Assembly: GCF_004342625.1 (NCBI RefSeq)
Contig: NZ_SMAH01000004.1
Location: 1-64,000 of the forward strand
Reading direction: 5' to 3'
DNA length: 64,000 nt
DNA from: Tepidimonas ignava
Lineage (GTDB): Bacteria > Pseudomonadota > Gammaproteobacteria > Burkholderiales > Burkholderiaceae_C
This document shows positions 8,726 through 18,554 of the stretch, one piece after another (the first letter of the stretch is position 1; each line of letters starts with the position of its first letter). The notes under the pieces were generated by a model. That model ran no database searches. It saw only the letters and a program-made list of their open reading frames with translations, and was not told the origin of the DNA. A program made the position numbers and the translations under genes.

Positions 8726-9681
8726 GCTTCGTTGCCCGCGATGATGCCCATGACCGCCATGCGCACCGCAATGCCAAACGTGACTTGCGGCAGCACGACG
8801 CTTTGCGCGCCGTCGACGACGCTGGAATCCACCTCCACCCCGCGGTTGACCGGGCCAGGGTGCATGACGATGGCATCAGGCTTGGCCCAGCGCAGGCGCT
8901 GCGGCGTCAGGCCGAAGCTTTGGTGGAACTCCTGGCTGGAGGGCAGCAGCGCGCCGCTCATGCGTTCGTTTTGCAGCCGCAGCGCGATGACGACGTCGCA
9001 GTCGCGGATGCCTTCTTGCAGCGAGTGACACACCCGCACGCCCAGGTGCGCCAGGTCGGACGGCACCAGCGTGCGCGGCCCCACTACCCGCACGTCGGGG
9101 CAACCCAGGGTGGTGAGGGCGTGGATGTCGGAGCGCGCCACACGCGAGTGCAGCACGTCGCCCACAATGGCCACCGACAGGTTGCGGAAGTCACCCTTGT
9201 AGTGGCGGATGGTGTACATGTCCAGCAGGCCCTGGGTAGGGTGGGCGTGGCGCCCGTCGCCGGCGTTGATGACGTGCACGTGCGGCGCGACGTGCTGCGC
9301 GATCAGGTACGGCGCGCCCGATTCGCTGTGGCGCACGACAAAAATATCGGCCGCCATGGCCGACAGGTTGGCGATCGTGTCCAGCAGCGTTTCGCCCTTG
9401 GCGGTGGACGAGCGCGCGATGTCGAGGTTGAACACGTCGGCCGACAGGCGCGTGGCGGCGATTTCGAACGTGGTGCGCGTGCGGGTGCTGTTCTCAAAAA
9501 AGAGGTTGAACACGCTTTTGCCGCGCAGCAGCGGGACTTTTTTGACCTCGCGGTCGTTGACGCTGACGAACTGCTGCGCGGTGTCGAGGATGTGCAGCAG
9601 GATGTCGCGCGGCAGCCCCTCGGTGGACAGCAGGTGGATGAGCTCGCCGTGGCGGTTGAGCTGGGGGTTGCGACGGTTCAT
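8722..9681 (-). CDS. pyrB: Aspartate carbamoyltransferase catalytic subunit
   Basis: Condenses carbamoyl phosphate with aspartate, the first committed step of pyrimidine synthesis, in the cytoplasm. The 319-residue protein has the carbamoyl-phosphate loop [11 protein letters not shown] (63-73), the HPTQ motif in the N-terminal domain (about 140) and an aspartate-domain MHPGPVNRG near the C-terminus. It starts with an extension before the catalytic core like the Pseudomonas-type enzymes that form dodecamers with PyrC'. Its ATG overlaps the end of pyrR and its stop overlaps pyrC', each by 4 bp, so translation is coupled. Confidence 0.97.
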   Translation of the reverse strand: MNRRNPQLNRHGELIHLLSTEGLPRDILLHILDTAQQFVSVNDREVKKVPLLRGKSVFNLFFENSTRTRTTFEIAATRLSADVFNLDIARSSTAKGETLLDTIANLSAMAADIFVVRHSESGAPYLIAQHVAPHVHVINAGDGRHAHPTQGLLDMYTIRHYKGDFRNLSVAIVGDVLHSRVARSDIHALTTLGCPDVRVVGPRTLVPSDLAHLGVRVCHSLQEGIRDCDVVIALRLQNERMSGALLPSSQEFHQSFGLTPQRLRWAKPDAIVMHPGPVNRGVEVDSSVVDGAQSVVLPQVTFGIAVRMAVMGIIAGNEA

Positions 9682-10226
9682 CGGGGTGCTCCTTGCGCGC
9701 GGCGCGGCAGCAGGGCAAAGCCGAAGCGGCCGTCGGCGCTGCGGGTGAGCTCGAACGATTGCTCGGGCGGCAGGGGCAAGCGCACCGCGGCTGCGTCGGC
9801 GGCCATGGGCAGTTCGCGCCCGCCGCGGTCCACCAGCACCGCCAGGCGCACGCTGGCCGGGCGGCCGTGGTCGAACAGCTCGTTGAGCACGGCGCGCAGC
9901 GTGCGACCGGTGTAGAGCACGTCGTCGATCAACAGGATGTGGGCGCCCTCCACGTCGAACGGCAGCTGCGTGCGCGCCCCTGCCGGCGCCAGCCCGCGCT
10001 GGGCGTAGTCGTCGCGGTGCAGCGTGGAGGCCACCACGCCGGCTTGACCCGGCAGGCCCAGCTCGCGCTGCAGCCGCTCGGCCAGCCAGGCGCCGCCCGA
10101 GGCCACGCCCACCAGGTGCGTGGGCTGCGGCCCCGTGGCCAGCAAGCCCTGCACGGCGCGCTTGAGCTCGGCGTACAGCGCCTCGGCGTCCAGCGCCAGG
10201 GTGCCGGGGGTCGGCGGGGCGGTCAT
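9678..10226 (-). CDS. pyrR: PyrR regulator / uracil phosphoribosyltransferase
   Basis: Type I phosphoribosyltransferase fold of 182 residues, with the PRPP-binding loop [13 protein letters not shown] (97-109) and the TLHRDDY region typical of PyrR (about 68-74). In Gram-positive bacteria PyrR binds pyr mRNA and controls attenuation; in proteobacteria its regulatory role is less clear and it may act mainly as a phosphoribosyltransferase. It lies in yqgE-ruvX-pyrR-pyrB-pyrC' order, overlapping ruvX and pyrB by 4 bp each. I saw no PyrR-type attenuator near the operon start. Confidence 0.92.
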   Translation of the reverse strand: MTAPPTPGTLALDAEALYAELKRAVQGLLATGPQPTHLVGVASGGAWLAERLQRELGLPGQAGVVASTLHRDDYAQRGLAPAGARTQLPFDVEGAHILLIDDVLYTGRTLRAVLNELFDHGRPASVRLAVLVDRGGRELPMAADAAAVRLPLPPEQSFELTRSADGRFGFALLPRRAQGAPR

Positions 10227-10627
10227 GGCAAGCTCCTCAGGTATTGTTCCAGGATGATGCAGGCGGCGGCCGCGTCGGCGTCTGCCGCGCCGAGCGCGTG
10301 GGCCTGCGTGGTGCTGTAGCGCTCGTCCACCTCCACCACCGGCAGGCCAAAGCGCCCATGCAACTGGCGCGCAAAGCGCTGCGCGGCGCGCGTATGGTCG
10401 TGCGCGGCGCCGTCCGGATGGTACGGCACCCCCACCACCAGCGCGTCAGGCTGCCATTGGCGCAGCAGCGTGTGCACGCGCTGCCAGCGCGCGTCGCCCT
10501 GCTCGTGCAGCGTGGGCAGCGGGCTGGCGGTGCGCGTGATGCGGTTGCCGCTGGCCACGCCAATACGGCGCAACCCCCAGTCGAAGCCAAGGAAGGTTTG
10601 CGCCTGCGCGGGCACCACGCCCCACAC
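10223..10627 (-). CDS. ruvX: RuvX/YqgF RNase H-fold nuclease
   Basis: About 134 residues with the RNase H-like fold; YqgF proteins are involved in 16S rRNA 5' processing and were earlier proposed as Holliday junction resolvases. The first catalytic Asp is in [14 protein letters not shown] near the N-terminus, with the [10 protein letters not shown] motif in the middle and the VDERYST motif (catalytic Glu) towards the end. No ATG fits; the GTG at 10625-10627 lies just after the yqgE stop and gives the family length. The long open frame upstream to 10798 runs through yqgE and is not coding. Confidence 0.9.
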   Translation of the reverse strand: MWGVVPAQAQTFLGFDWGLRRIGVASGNRITRTASPLPTLHEQGDARWQRVHTLLRQWQPDALVVGVPYHPDGAAHDHTRAAQRFARQLHGRFGLPVVEVDERYSTTQAHALGAADADAAAACIILEQYLRSLP

Positions 10628-10629
10628 GG

Positions 10630-11274
10630 TCAGGCCCGCCCTGCGCCCGGCGTCAGCATCCACGGCTGCAACCCCAACAAGGCCAGCGCACGTTCGTAGC
10701 GCTGCGCCAGCGGCACGTCGAACAGCAACGACTCGTCGGCCGGCACGGTCAGCCAGGCGTTGTCGCCGAGCTCGGACTCGAGCTGCCCCTCGCCCCACGA
10801 CGAGTAGCCCAGCGCCAGCAGCATGTGGCGCGGCCCGGCCCCCACCGAGACGGCTTCCAGCACGTCGCGCGAGGTGGTCAGCTCCAGACGCGTGCCGGCG
10901 ACCTTGAGGGTGGAGGCGTAGGCGGTGGGGGGCGCGGCGCCTTCGGGCCCCGCGTCGTCACCGTCAGCACCGGCCACCAGCGGCACCGGCTCGCCGATGG
11001 CCTCGTGCAGCACGAAGCCGCGCTCGGTTTGCAGCGGGCCGCCGCGCAGCACGGGCATGTCGGCCCAGTCGGGCCGGCCCAGCGGCAGCTCCAGCCGCTC
11101 GAACAGCTCACCCAGTGTCACACCGGCGGGTTTGTTGACGATCAGCCCCAGCGCCCCCTGCGGTGAGTGCTCGCACACGTACACCACGCTGCGGCCAAAC
11201 AGTTCGTCGTTGAGCCCGGGCATGGCAATCAAAAAATGATGCGTGAGGTTGATGGGGGCAGAATCCGAACTCAT
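10630..11274 (-). CDS. yqgE: YqgE/AlgH family protein (UPF0301)
   Basis: A 214-residue protein of the UPF0301 family, with the signatures HHFLIAMPGL, YVCEHSPQGALGLIVNKP and LRGGPLQTERGFVLH. In Pseudomonas the homologue AlgH was described as a transcriptional regulator, but the molecular function is not settled. The ATG at 11272-11274 is chosen over the longer frame to 11316. No Shine-Dalgarno sequence is present; a TACAAT hexamer (minus strand, 11284-11289) lies nine bases upstream, so the transcript may be nearly leaderless. It begins the pyr operon and diverges from the photolyase gene with only 26 bp between starts. Confidence 0.9.
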   Translation of the reverse strand: MSSDSAPINLTHHFLIAMPGLNDELFGRSVVYVCEHSPQGALGLIVNKPAGVTLGELFERLELPLGRPDWADMPVLRGGPLQTERGFVLHEAIGEPVPLVAGADGDDAGPEGAAPPTAYASTLKVAGTRLELTTSRDVLEAVSVGAGPRHMLLALGYSSWGEGQLESELGDNAWLTVPADESLLFDVPLAQRYERALALLGLQPWMLTPGAGRA

Positions 11275-11300
11275 AAGCGTCCGATTGTACGGTCCACCCC

Positions 11301-12815
11301 ATGCCCAACACCCCACGCTACGACAGCGGCCTGATGTGGTTTCGGCGCGACCTGCGCGTCGACGACAACGCCGCCCTGTACCATGCGCTGCGCCAGTGCC
11401 GCAAGGTGTGGTGCGCGTTCGTGTTCGACACCGCCATCCTGGAGCCGTTGCGCCAGCGTGGCTTGCTGGCCGACCGGCGCGTGGATTTCATTCACGAAAG
11501 CCTGGTGGACCTGGACGAGCAGCTGCGCGCGCTGGGGCGCGCCCACGGCACCGAGGGCGTCGGCCTGATCGTGCGCCACGCGGCCGCAGCCGAGGCCATC
11601 CCGCGCCTGGCGGCCGAGCTGGGCGTGCAGGCGGTGTTTGCCAACCACGACGACGACCCCTACGCGCTGCAACGCGACGCACGCGTGCTGGGGACGCTGG
11701 CGCACCAGGGCGCGGTGCTGCACACCTACAAGGACCACGTGATCTTCGAGCGGCGCGAGGTGCTCACCGCCAACGGGCGGCCGTTCACGGTGTTCACCCC
11801 CTACAAAAACGCGTGGCTGCGGCAGCTGACGCCGTTTCACCTGAAGGCCTACCAGGTGGAGCGCTACGGCGCGGCGCTGGCGCCGGTGCCCGCGCCCGTG
11901 GCGCAGCCGCTGCCCACGCTGGCCGCGTTGGGCTTTGCCCCCACCAACCTGCGCCAGTTGCCGATGCGCACCGGCACGCGCGGCGCGCGCGCCATGTGGG
12001 AGGATTTTGTCGGCCGCATCGAGCGCTACCACCTGGCGCGCGACTACCCCGGCGTCAAAGGCCCAAGCTACCTCAGCGCCCACCTGCGCTTTGGCACGAT
12101 CAGCATCCGCACCGTGGCCGCAGCCGCCCATGCGCTGCACGCGCAGGGCCAAGCGGGCGGCAGCGCGTGGCTGAACGAACTGATCTGGCGCGACTTTTAC
12201 CACCAGATCCTGGCCAACTTTCCGCACGTGGTGGGGCATGCGTTCAAGCCCGAGTACGACCGCATCCGCTGGGAACGTGGCCGCCACGCCGAGGAGCTCT
12301 GGGCCGCCTGGTGCGAAGGGCGCACCGGCTACCCGCTGGTGGACGCCGCGATGCGTCAGCTCAACCAGACCGGCTACATGCACAACCGGCTGCGCATGGT
12401 GGTGGCGAGCTTTTTAACCAAAGACCTGGGGCTGGACTGGCGCCGCGGCGAGCAGTACTTTGCCGAGCACCTGCTGGACTTTGACCTTGCCGCCAACAAC
12501 GGCGGTTGGCAATGGGCGGCGTCCAGCGGCTGCGACGCGCAGCCGTACTTTCGCATCTTCAACCCGGTGGCGCAAAGCCGCAAGTTCGACCCGCAGGGCA
12601 AGTTCATCCGCCGCTACGTGCCGGAACTGGCGGCGCTGGACGACGAGGCGATCCACGCCCCCTGGCAGTGCAGCGCGGGCGTGCTGGCCGCGGCCGGGGT
12701 GCAGCTCGGACAAACCTACCCGACGCCCATCGTGGACCACACCGAAGCGCGCCAGCGCACGCTGCAGCGCTACGCGGTGGTCAAAGCGGCCGGCCATGAT
12801 GGTCACCCCGGCTGA
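11301..12815 (+). CDS. phrB: Deoxyribodipyrimidine photolyase
   Basis: A light-driven DNA repair flavoprotein that splits cyclobutane pyrimidine dimers. The 504-residue protein has the N-terminal photolyase domain opening with [13 protein letters not shown] and the C-terminal FAD-binding helical domain: [15 protein letters not shown] (about 289-303), the [19 protein letters not shown] motif (about 349-367), and the active-site region [21 protein letters not shown] (about 397-417). A class I enzyme is inferred from these motifs. It shares a very short divergent promoter region with yqgE. Confidence 0.96.
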   Translation: MPNTPRYDSGLMWFRRDLRVDDNAALYHALRQCRKVWCAFVFDTAILEPLRQRGLLADRRVDFIHESLVDLDEQLRALGRAHGTEGVGLIVRHAAAAEAIPRLAAELGVQAVFANHDDDPYALQRDARVLGTLAHQGAVLHTYKDHVIFERREVLTANGRPFTVFTPYKNAWLRQLTPFHLKAYQVERYGAALAPVPAPVAQPLPTLAALGFAPTNLRQLPMRTGTRGARAMWEDFVGRIERYHLARDYPGVKGPSYLSAHLRFGTISIRTVAAAAHALHAQGQAGGSAWLNELIWRDFYHQILANFPHVVGHAFKPEYDRIRWERGRHAEELWAAWCEGRTGYPLVDAAMRQLNQTGYMHNRLRMVVASFLTKDLGLDWRRGEQYFAEHLLDFDLAANNGGWQWAASSGCDAQPYFRIFNPVAQSRKFDPQGKFIRRYVPELAALDDEAIHAPWQCSAGVLAAAGVQLGQTYPTPIVDHTEARQRTLQRYAVVKAAGHDGHPG

Positions 12816-12837
12816 AGCTGCGCTACCATCCCCAAGC

Positions 12838-14475
12838 ATGAGCGCGCGCCGCAAGCTGCCCATCGGCATCCAGACCTTCGCCAAGATCCGCGGCGAGGGC
12901 TGCTACTACGTCGACAAAACCCCGCTGATCGCGCGGCTGGTGGAGCAAGGCAGCTTTTACTTCCTCTCCCGCCCGCGCCGCTTTGGCAAGTCACTGCTGA
13001 TCGACACCATCGCCGAGGCCTTTGCCGGCCAGCGCGCGCTCTTTGAAGGGGGTGAGGCCGCCGTGGCGCTGGGGGTGGACCCGGCGGTGGCCAACCGCCC
13101 GCGGCTCTTTCTGGCCGAGCACTGGGACTGGGGCCGGCGCCATCCGGTTGTTCGCCTCAGCTTTGCCGAAGGGCGGCTGCAGCAGCCCGACAAGCTGGAA
13201 GCGCACATCCACCATCAGCTCAGCGCCAACGCCAAGGCGCTGGGCGTGGAGCTGCCGGACACGGGTCACGACCCACACATCCGCTTCCATGAACTCATCA
13301 CCCGTGCCGCCGAAGCCCACGGCCAGCAAGCGGTGGTGCTGGTCGATGAGTACGACAAACCGATCCTCGACAACCTGGAAACCCCCGAAGTGGCCCGCGC
13401 GATGCGCGAGGGCTTGCGCAACCTCTACTCCGTCATCAAAGGGCGCGATGCCGATGTGCGCTTTGCGATGTTGACGGGCGTATCCAAGTTTTCCAAGGTG
13501 TCGATCTTTTCGGGCCTGAACAACCTGCGCGACATCACGCTGTCGCCCGAGTACGGCACGCTGTGCGGCTACACCGAAGAGGACCTGGACACCGTCTTTG
13601 CGCCGGAGTTCGAAGCCGCGGCCGCTGAGGGCCAGCCCTTGGACCGTGCCGAGGTGCGCCGTTGGTACAACGGCTACGCCTGGGGGCCCACGGCGGTCTA
13701 CAACCCGTTTGATGTGCTGCTGCTGCTAGCCGAGCGGCAGTACCGGGCGCACTGGTTTGAGACCGGCACGCCGACCTTCCTCGTGCAGTGGTTGCAGCGC
13801 AAGGGCTTCTTCACCCCCAGGCTGGAGCAGCTGTGGGCCAGCGAGGCGCTGCTGTCGGCGTTCGATGTGGACGGCATCGAGCCCGAGGCGATGCTGTGGC
13901 AGACCGGGTACCTGACGATTCGCGAGCACATCATCACCCCGCGTGGGCCGATGTACACGCTGGCGTTGCCCAACCACGAGGTGCGCACCGCCCTCAACGA
14001 GGCGTTGACCATCGCTTGGCTGCCCCAGTCGGTGGGCCATCAAGTCCAGGGGGCGTCGATGCGGCTGTACCAAGCCCTCGCGCAGGGCGACACAGCCGCG
14101 CTCAAAGCACACTTCCAGCGCCTCTTTGCCTCCATCCCACACGACTGGTACCGCGCCAACCCGATCGCGCAGTACGAGGGCTACTTTGCCAGCGTCTGCT
14201 ACAGCCACCTGGCCAGCCTCGGGGTGGAGATCATCGCTGAAGACGTCAGCAACGAAGGGCAGTGCGACCTCACCGTCAAGCACGCCGGCACCGCGTGGGT
14301 GTTCGAATTCAAGGTCGTGGAGGGCGACCAGGGCACGGGCGAGGCGATGCGGCAGTTGCAGGCCAAGGACTACGCGGCCAAGCACCGCGGCGCGCCGGGC
14401 GTGGAGCGTGTGATCGAAGTCGGCGTGGAGTTCAGCCGCGGCAAGCGGCAAATCGTGGGGTGGGACGTGCGCTAG
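12838..14475 (+). CDS. AAA-ATPase-like / PD-(D/E)XK nuclease-fold protein, copy 1
   Basis: A 545-residue protein of the AAA-ATPase-like plus DUF1703 architecture. The start KLPIGIQTFAKIR leads to a P-loop in SRPRRFGKSLLIDTI (44-58) and a Walker B-like VVLVDEYDKPILD (166-178). The C-terminus has the PD-(D/E)XK nuclease signature GQCDLTVK (about 475-482) with VFEFKVV (about 488-494). Such proteins are common in multiple copies in some genomes; biological role is unknown. The same gene occurs inverted at 41295-42932, also 545 residues. A TACCAT hexamer lies eight bases before the ATG at 12838 and no ribosome-binding site is visible, so a leaderless transcript is likely. It separates phrB from rubredoxin. 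Confidence 0.88.
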   Translation: MSARRKLPIGIQTFAKIRGEGCYYVDKTPLIARLVEQGSFYFLSRPRRFGKSLLIDTIAEAFAGQRALFEGGEAAVALGVDPAVANRPRLFLAEHWDWGRRHPVVRLSFAEGRLQQPDKLEAHIHHQLSANAKALGVELPDTGHDPHIRFHELITRAAEAHGQQAVVLVDEYDKPILDNLETPEVARAMREGLRNLYSVIKGRDADVRFAMLTGVSKFSKVSIFSGLNNLRDITLSPEYGTLCGYTEEDLDTVFAPEFEAAAAEGQPLDRAEVRRWYNGYAWGPTAVYNPFDVLLLLAERQYRAHWFETGTPTFLVQWLQRKGFFTPRLEQLWASEALLSAFDVDGIEPEAMLWQTGYLTIREHIITPRGPMYTLALPNHEVRTALNEALTIAWLPQSVGHQVQGASMRLYQALAQGDTAALKAHFQRLFASIPHDWYRANPIAQYEGYFASVCYSHLASLGVEIIAEDVSNEGQCDLTVKHAGTAWVFEFKVVEGDQGTGEAMRQLQAKDYAAKHRGAPGVERVIEVGVEFSRGKRQIVGWDVR

Positions 14476-14503
14476 CGCGACCGGTGGCGCAACGCCTCCC
14501 GAC

Positions 14504-14680
14504 TCACAGCGGCACCATCTCGAAATCTTCTTTGCGTGCGCCGCACTCGGGGCAAGTCCAGTTGACCGGCACATCCTCCCAGCGGGTGCCGGGCGCAAGG
14601 CCATGCTCGGGGTCGCCCGCGGCCTCGTCGTAAATCCAGCCGCAAATCAGGCACATCCAGGTACGGTACGGGGTCGTCAT
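14504..14680 (-). CDS. rubA: Rubredoxin
   Basis: A small cytoplasmic one-electron carrier of 58 residues with a mononuclear iron site formed by CLIC (about 10-13) and CPEC near the C-terminus, in the contexts WMCLICGWIYDE and NWTCPECGARK. Start at 14678-14680 gives MTTPYRTW; a longer start at 14689 is possible. Rubredoxins serve alkane hydroxylases or other oxidoreductases, but no such partner is nearby. It is convergent with the AAA-ATPase gene and divergent from thiD. Confidence 0.95.
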   Translation of the reverse strand: MTTPYRTWMCLICGWIYDEAAGDPEHGLAPGTRWEDVPVNWTCPECGARKEDFEMVPL

Positions 14681-14739
14681 GGCCAGCAACAGACTTGCAA
14701 GGGGTTGTCGATAGAATGACGGGCATTGTAGTGCCGCCC

Positions 14740-15600
14740 ATGACCTCCCCTTCTGACCACGACGACGCCCCCGGCATGCCCTGCGTGCTGTGTTTCAACG
14801 CCAACGATCCGTGCGGGGCTGCGGGGGTAGCCGCCGACATCACGGCCCTGGCCAGCGCGTCGTGCCATGCGCTGCCGGTGCTGACCGCGGTGTGGGTGGG
14901 CGACACGCGCCAGCGCGCCCACCTGCTGCCCCTGGATGCCGACTGGATCGACGAGCAAGCGCGCGCCGTGCTGGAAGATATGCCGGTGCACGCCGTCAAG
15001 CTGACACTGGCGGGCAGCGCCGAGGGCATGGCCGCGGTGAGCGCCATCCTGAGCGACTACGACGAGCTGCCGGTGGTGACCTACGTGCCGGAGCTGGCAG
15101 CGCTGGACGACGCCAGCCGCGAAGCGCTGCTGGAAGCGGGCACCGAACTGGTGCTGCCGCAAACCGACGTGCTGGTGGGCAACCACCACACACTGGCGCG
15201 CTGGCTGCTGCCCGACTGGGACGATGACCGCCCGCCGGGGCCGCGCGACATCGCCAGGGCGGCCGCCACCCACGGGGTGGCCGCCACGCTGGTCACGGGG
15301 CTGGCCAGCGCCGACCGTATCGACAACCAATTGGCCACGCCCGAGGTCGTGCTGGCCAGCGCGCCGTTCGAGCGCATCGACGTCGGCTTTGTCGGCGCAG
15401 GCGACACGCTGGCGGCCGCCTTGGCGGGCCTGTTGGCCCACGAAGCCGAGCTCGGCGAAGCGGCCACCCAAGCCCTGGCCTACCTGGACCAGACGCTGGC
15501 GCACGGCTTCATGCCCGGCATGGGCCACGCCGTGCCGCAGCGCCTGTTTTGGGCCGACGACACCAGCGACGACGACGATCACGACACCGACAACCGATGA
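14740..15600 (+). CDS. thiD: Hydroxymethylpyrimidine/phosphomethylpyrimidine kinase
   Basis: Ribokinase-fold kinase of the thiamine pathway, phosphorylating the pyrimidine moiety HMP and HMP-P. The 286-residue protein has the pyrimidine kinase N-terminus [20 protein letters not shown] and the anion-hole motif [15 protein letters not shown] (about 217-231). The second residue block is NANDPCG where most ThiD proteins have GSDPSGGAG, so it is a divergent ThiD. Start at 14740 is favoured because a TAGAAT hexamer (14712-14717) suggests transcription begins near 14724, after the alternative ATG at 14716. The stop overlaps the hemL start by 4 bp. Confidence 0.82.
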   Translation: MTSPSDHDDAPGMPCVLCFNANDPCGAAGVAADITALASASCHALPVLTAVWVGDTRQRAHLLPLDADWIDEQARAVLEDMPVHAVKLTLAGSAEGMAAVSAILSDYDELPVVTYVPELAALDDASREALLEAGTELVLPQTDVLVGNHHTLARWLLPDWDDDRPPGPRDIARAAATHGVAATLVTGLASADRIDNQLATPEVVLASAPFERIDVGFVGAGDTLAAALAGLLAHEAELGEAATQALAYLDQTLAHGFMPGMGHAVPQRLFWADDTSDDDDHDTDNR

Positions 15601-16892
15601 GCGACCGCAACCAGACCCTTTTCGACCGTGCCAAGGCTGTCATCCCCGGCGGCGTCAACTCGCCCGTGCGGGCCTTCAAGGCGGTGGGCGGCACGCCACG
15701 CTTCATCACCCGCGCCCACGGCGCCTACCTGTGGGACGCCAACGGCCAGCGCTACATCGACTACATCGGCTCGTGGGGGCCGATGATCCTGGGCCACGGC
15801 CACCCGCAGGTGCTGCAGGCGGTGCAACAGGCGATCCAGGACGGGCTGTCCTACGGCGCGCCCACCGAGCGCGAAATCGAGCTGGTCGAGGAGATCCTCA
15901 AGCTCGTGCCGAGTCTGGAGATGGTGCGGCTGGTCAACTCCGGCACCGAGGCGGGCATGAGCGCCATCCGCCTGGCGCGCGGCGCCACCGGGCGGCCCAA
16001 AATCATCAAGTTCGAGGGGTGCTACCACGGCCACGCCGACGCGCTGCTGGTCAAGGCTGGCTCGGGCCTGGCCACCTTTGGCCACCCCACCAGCGCCGGG
16101 GTGCCGCCGGAGGTGGTGCAGCACACGCTGGTGCTGGAGTACAACAACCTGGAGCAGTTGGAAGCCGCGTTCGCCGAACACGGTGACCAGATTGCCGCGC
16201 TGATGATCGAGCCGATCGCGGGCAACATGAACTTTGTGCGCGCCAGCGTGCCGTTCATGCGCCGCTGCCGGGAGCTGTGCACCCAGCACGGGGCGCTGCT
16301 GGTGCTGGACGAGGTGATGACCGGCTTTCGCGTGGCGCTGGGCGGCGCGCAACGCCTGTACGCGCAGGCCATCCCGGGATTCGAGCCGGACATGACCGTG
16401 CTGGGCAAGGTCATCGGCGGCGGCATGCCGCTGGCGGCCTTTGGCGGCAAGCGCGCGGTGATGGAGCAGTTGGCCCCGCTGGGGCCGGTGTACCAGGCGG
16501 GCACGCTCTCAGGCAACCCGGTGGCCACCGCCTGTGGGCTGGCCACGCTGCGGCTGATCCAACAGCCGGGGTTTTTCGACGGGTTGGCCCAGCGCACGCG
16601 CGCGCTGGTCGATGGGTTGCAGGCCGAAGCCCGCCGCGCCGGAGTGCCGTTCAGCGCCGACAGCGAAGGCGGCATGTTCGGGTTTTTCTTCCTGCCTGAG
16701 CTGCCGCGCAACTACGCGCAGGTCATGGCCAGCGACGCGGCGCGCTTCAACCGCTTTTTCCACGGCATGTTGCAGCGCGGCGTGTACCTGGCCCCGGCGC
16801 TGTACGAAGCGGGCTTTGTCAGCGCCGCGCACACCGACGCGGACATCGCCGCCACGCTGGAAGCCGCCCGCAGCGCCCTGGCCACGCTGTAA
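15597..16892 (+). CDS. hemL: Glutamate-1-semialdehyde 2,1-aminomutase
   Basis: A PLP enzyme of the C5 haem pathway, converting glutamate-1-semialdehyde to 5-aminolevulinate. The 431-residue protein opens [19 protein letters not shown] and has [20 protein letters not shown] (about 121-140), the [13 protein letters not shown] Asp region and the PLP Lys in [13 protein letters not shown] (about 262-274). Length is normal for the family. It is translationally coupled to thiD through an ATGA overlap and faces trhP convergently. Confidence 0.97.
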   Translation: MSDRNQTLFDRAKAVIPGGVNSPVRAFKAVGGTPRFITRAHGAYLWDANGQRYIDYIGSWGPMILGHGHPQVLQAVQQAIQDGLSYGAPTEREIELVEEILKLVPSLEMVRLVNSGTEAGMSAIRLARGATGRPKIIKFEGCYHGHADALLVKAGSGLATFGHPTSAGVPPEVVQHTLVLEYNNLEQLEAAFAEHGDQIAALMIEPIAGNMNFVRASVPFMRRCRELCTQHGALLVLDEVMTGFRVALGGAQRLYAQAIPGFEPDMTVLGKVIGGGMPLAAFGGKRAVMEQLAPLGPVYQAGTLSGNPVATACGLATLRLIQQPGFFDGLAQRTRALVDGLQAEARRAGVPFSADSEGGMFGFFFLPELPRNYAQVMASDAARFNRFFHGMLQRGVYLAPALYEAGFVSAAHTDADIAATLEAARSALATL

Positions 16893-16931
16893 CCCAGCGC
16901 GCCACACCACGCGTTGGCGCATCGCCCACGC

Positions 16932-18428
16932 TCAACAGGCGACGGCGGCTGCCGCCGGCGCGCAGGAGGACGCAGGTGCTGAGGGCAACAACCGAGCCAG
17001 CAGCGCCCCTTGCGCTGGCGCGCCCAGCGGCACGTAGACCCGCAGCGGGTTGCCCGCCGCCGCTGTGAGGGGCTCGCCCGCGGCGCTTTCGATGCGAGTG
17101 ACCCGCACCACGCGGTTGCCGCTGGGGTGGATCACCTCCAGCGCATCGCCGACCGCGAAGCGGTTTTTGGTCTCCACCAGCGCCCAACCGTCGGCCCGAA
17201 CGTCGATCACGTCCCCCACGTACTGGCTGCGCGTGGGGGCGGAGTGGCCCTGGTCGTAGTTTTGGTACGCCTGCGCGGGGCGGCGCACCAGCAAGCCGCT
17301 GGTGTAGCCGCGGCTGGCCAGGCCATCGAGCGCTTGCAGCAGCGTGGGATCGAAGGGGCGACCCGCCACCGCGTCGTCGATCGCACGGCGGTACACCTGG
17401 GCGGTGCGGGCCACGTAATACACGCTTTTGGTGCGGCCTTCGATCTTGAGCGAATCGACGCCGATGCGCACCAAATCCTGGACGTATTCCACCGCCCGCA
17501 GGTCGCGGCTGTTGAGGATGTAGGTGCCGTGCTCGTCTTCCATGATGGGCATCAGTTCGCCGGGGCGTTGGCGCTCCTCCAGCAACCACACCCGGTCAGC
17601 CAGCGGGTGGCGGCGACCGTCGCCGGTGGTGGCGCGCGTCGCTTCAGCTTGCGCTTGCTCGTGCGCGAAGTCGAAATCGGGGCCCAATCGGCCCGCTGCG
17701 GGCTCGCCCTCGCCCGCCAGCCCCCCGCCGCAACCGCTGCCGCAGCCCGCTGCGGGGCGCGGTTGGACATCGCCCGTGTCGCTCTCATCGGCCGCGTGGG
17801 TGCGGTAGCTCCAGCGGCAGGCGTTGGTGCAGGTGCCCTGGTTGGGGTCGCGGCGGTTGAAGTAGCCGCTGAGCAGGCAGCGGCCGGAGTACGCGATGCA
17901 CAGCGCGCCGTGCACGAACACCTCCAGCTCGACGTCCGGGCACGCGTCGCGGATCTGGGCGATCTCCTCCAGGCTGAGCTCCCGGCTCAGGATGATGCGC
18001 GCCACGCCGGCGCGTTGCCAGAACTTGACCGCCGCCCAGTTGGTGGTGTTGGCCTGCACCGACAGGTGGATCGGCACCTCGGGCCAGCGGCCGCGCTCCA
18101 TTTCCTCGCGCACCAGCATGATCAGGCCGGCGTCGGCCATGATGAGAGCGTCGGGACGCAGCTCCACCACCGGCGCCAGGTCGCGCAGGTAGGTGCGCAC
18201 CTTGTCGTTGTGGGCGATCAGGTTGCTGGTCACAAAGAAGCGCTTGCCGCGCGCGTGCGCTTCGGCGATGCCTTGGGCGATCTGCTCCAGCCGGAATTCG
18301 TTGTTGCGCGCGCGCAAGCTGTAACGCGGCTGCCCCGCGTAAACGGCGTCGGCGCCAAAATCAAACGCCGTGCGCAGGTGCGCCAGCGACCCAGCGGGCA
18401 GCAACAGTTCGGGGGCGGGACGGTTCAT
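16932..18428 (-). CDS. trhP: U32 peptidase-family tRNA hydroxylation protein TrhP (YegQ-like)
   Basis: U32-family protein of about 498 residues; YegQ/TrhP helps form 5-hydroxyuridine at the wobble position of tRNAs. The U32 signature EVFVHGALCIAYSGRC (169-184) is intact, and Cys177, Cys184, Cys200 and Cys204 are the likely iron-sulfur ligands. Residues about 211-275 form an unusual insertion rich in Ala, Gly and Pro that carries the cysteine cluster GCGSGCGGG (228-236) not typical of the family. Start at 18426-18428 is eight bases after a CACAAT hexamer (minus strand) with no Shine-Dalgarno sequence, so the message may be leaderless. Confidence 0.88.
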   Translation of the reverse strand: MNRPAPELLLPAGSLAHLRTAFDFGADAVYAGQPRYSLRARNNEFRLEQIAQGIAEAHARGKRFFVTSNLIAHNDKVRTYLRDLAPVVELRPDALIMADAGLIMLVREEMERGRWPEVPIHLSVQANTTNWAAVKFWQRAGVARIILSRELSLEEIAQIRDACPDVELEVFVHGALCIAYSGRCLLSGYFNRRDPNQGTCTNACRWSYRTHAADESDTGDVQPRPAAGCGSGCGGGLAGEGEPAAGRLGPDFDFAHEQAQAEATRATTGDGRRHPLADRVWLLEERQRPGELMPIMEDEHGTYILNSRDLRAVEYVQDLVRIGVDSLKIEGRTKSVYYVARTAQVYRRAIDDAVAGRPFDPTLLQALDGLASRGYTSGLLVRRPAQAYQNYDQGHSAPTRSQYVGDVIDVRADGWALVETKNRFAVGDALEVIHPSGNRVVRVTRIESAAGEPLTAAAGNPLRVYVPLGAPAQGALLARLLPSAPASSCAPAAAAVAC

Positions 18429-18502
18429 AGGGGTGGATTGTGCCTGCTGGCCGCGTTGGGCGTGCAAACGACCACGTGACGTGCAGGTTCGCCTGCCTTG
18501 CC

Positions 18503-18530
18503 AAAAAAAACGGCTCCCGCAGGAGCCGTT
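18503..18530 (-). terminator. Rho-independent terminator after acnB
   Basis: On the minus strand a stem AACGGCTCC/GGAGCCGTT with a four-base loop (18509-18530) is followed by a run of eight T (18503-18510 on the complement). It lies 25 bp past the acnB stop and would end the mdh-citE-acnB transcript. Confidence 0.9.
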
Positions 18531-18554
18531 CGGTTCGAGCCCGACCGCAGCCGG

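Noticed and set aside
16893-16931. Inverted repeat between hemL and trhP as a shared terminator
   Set aside because: The arms (CAGCGCG/CGCGTTG) pair only with a wobble and no T-run is present on either side.
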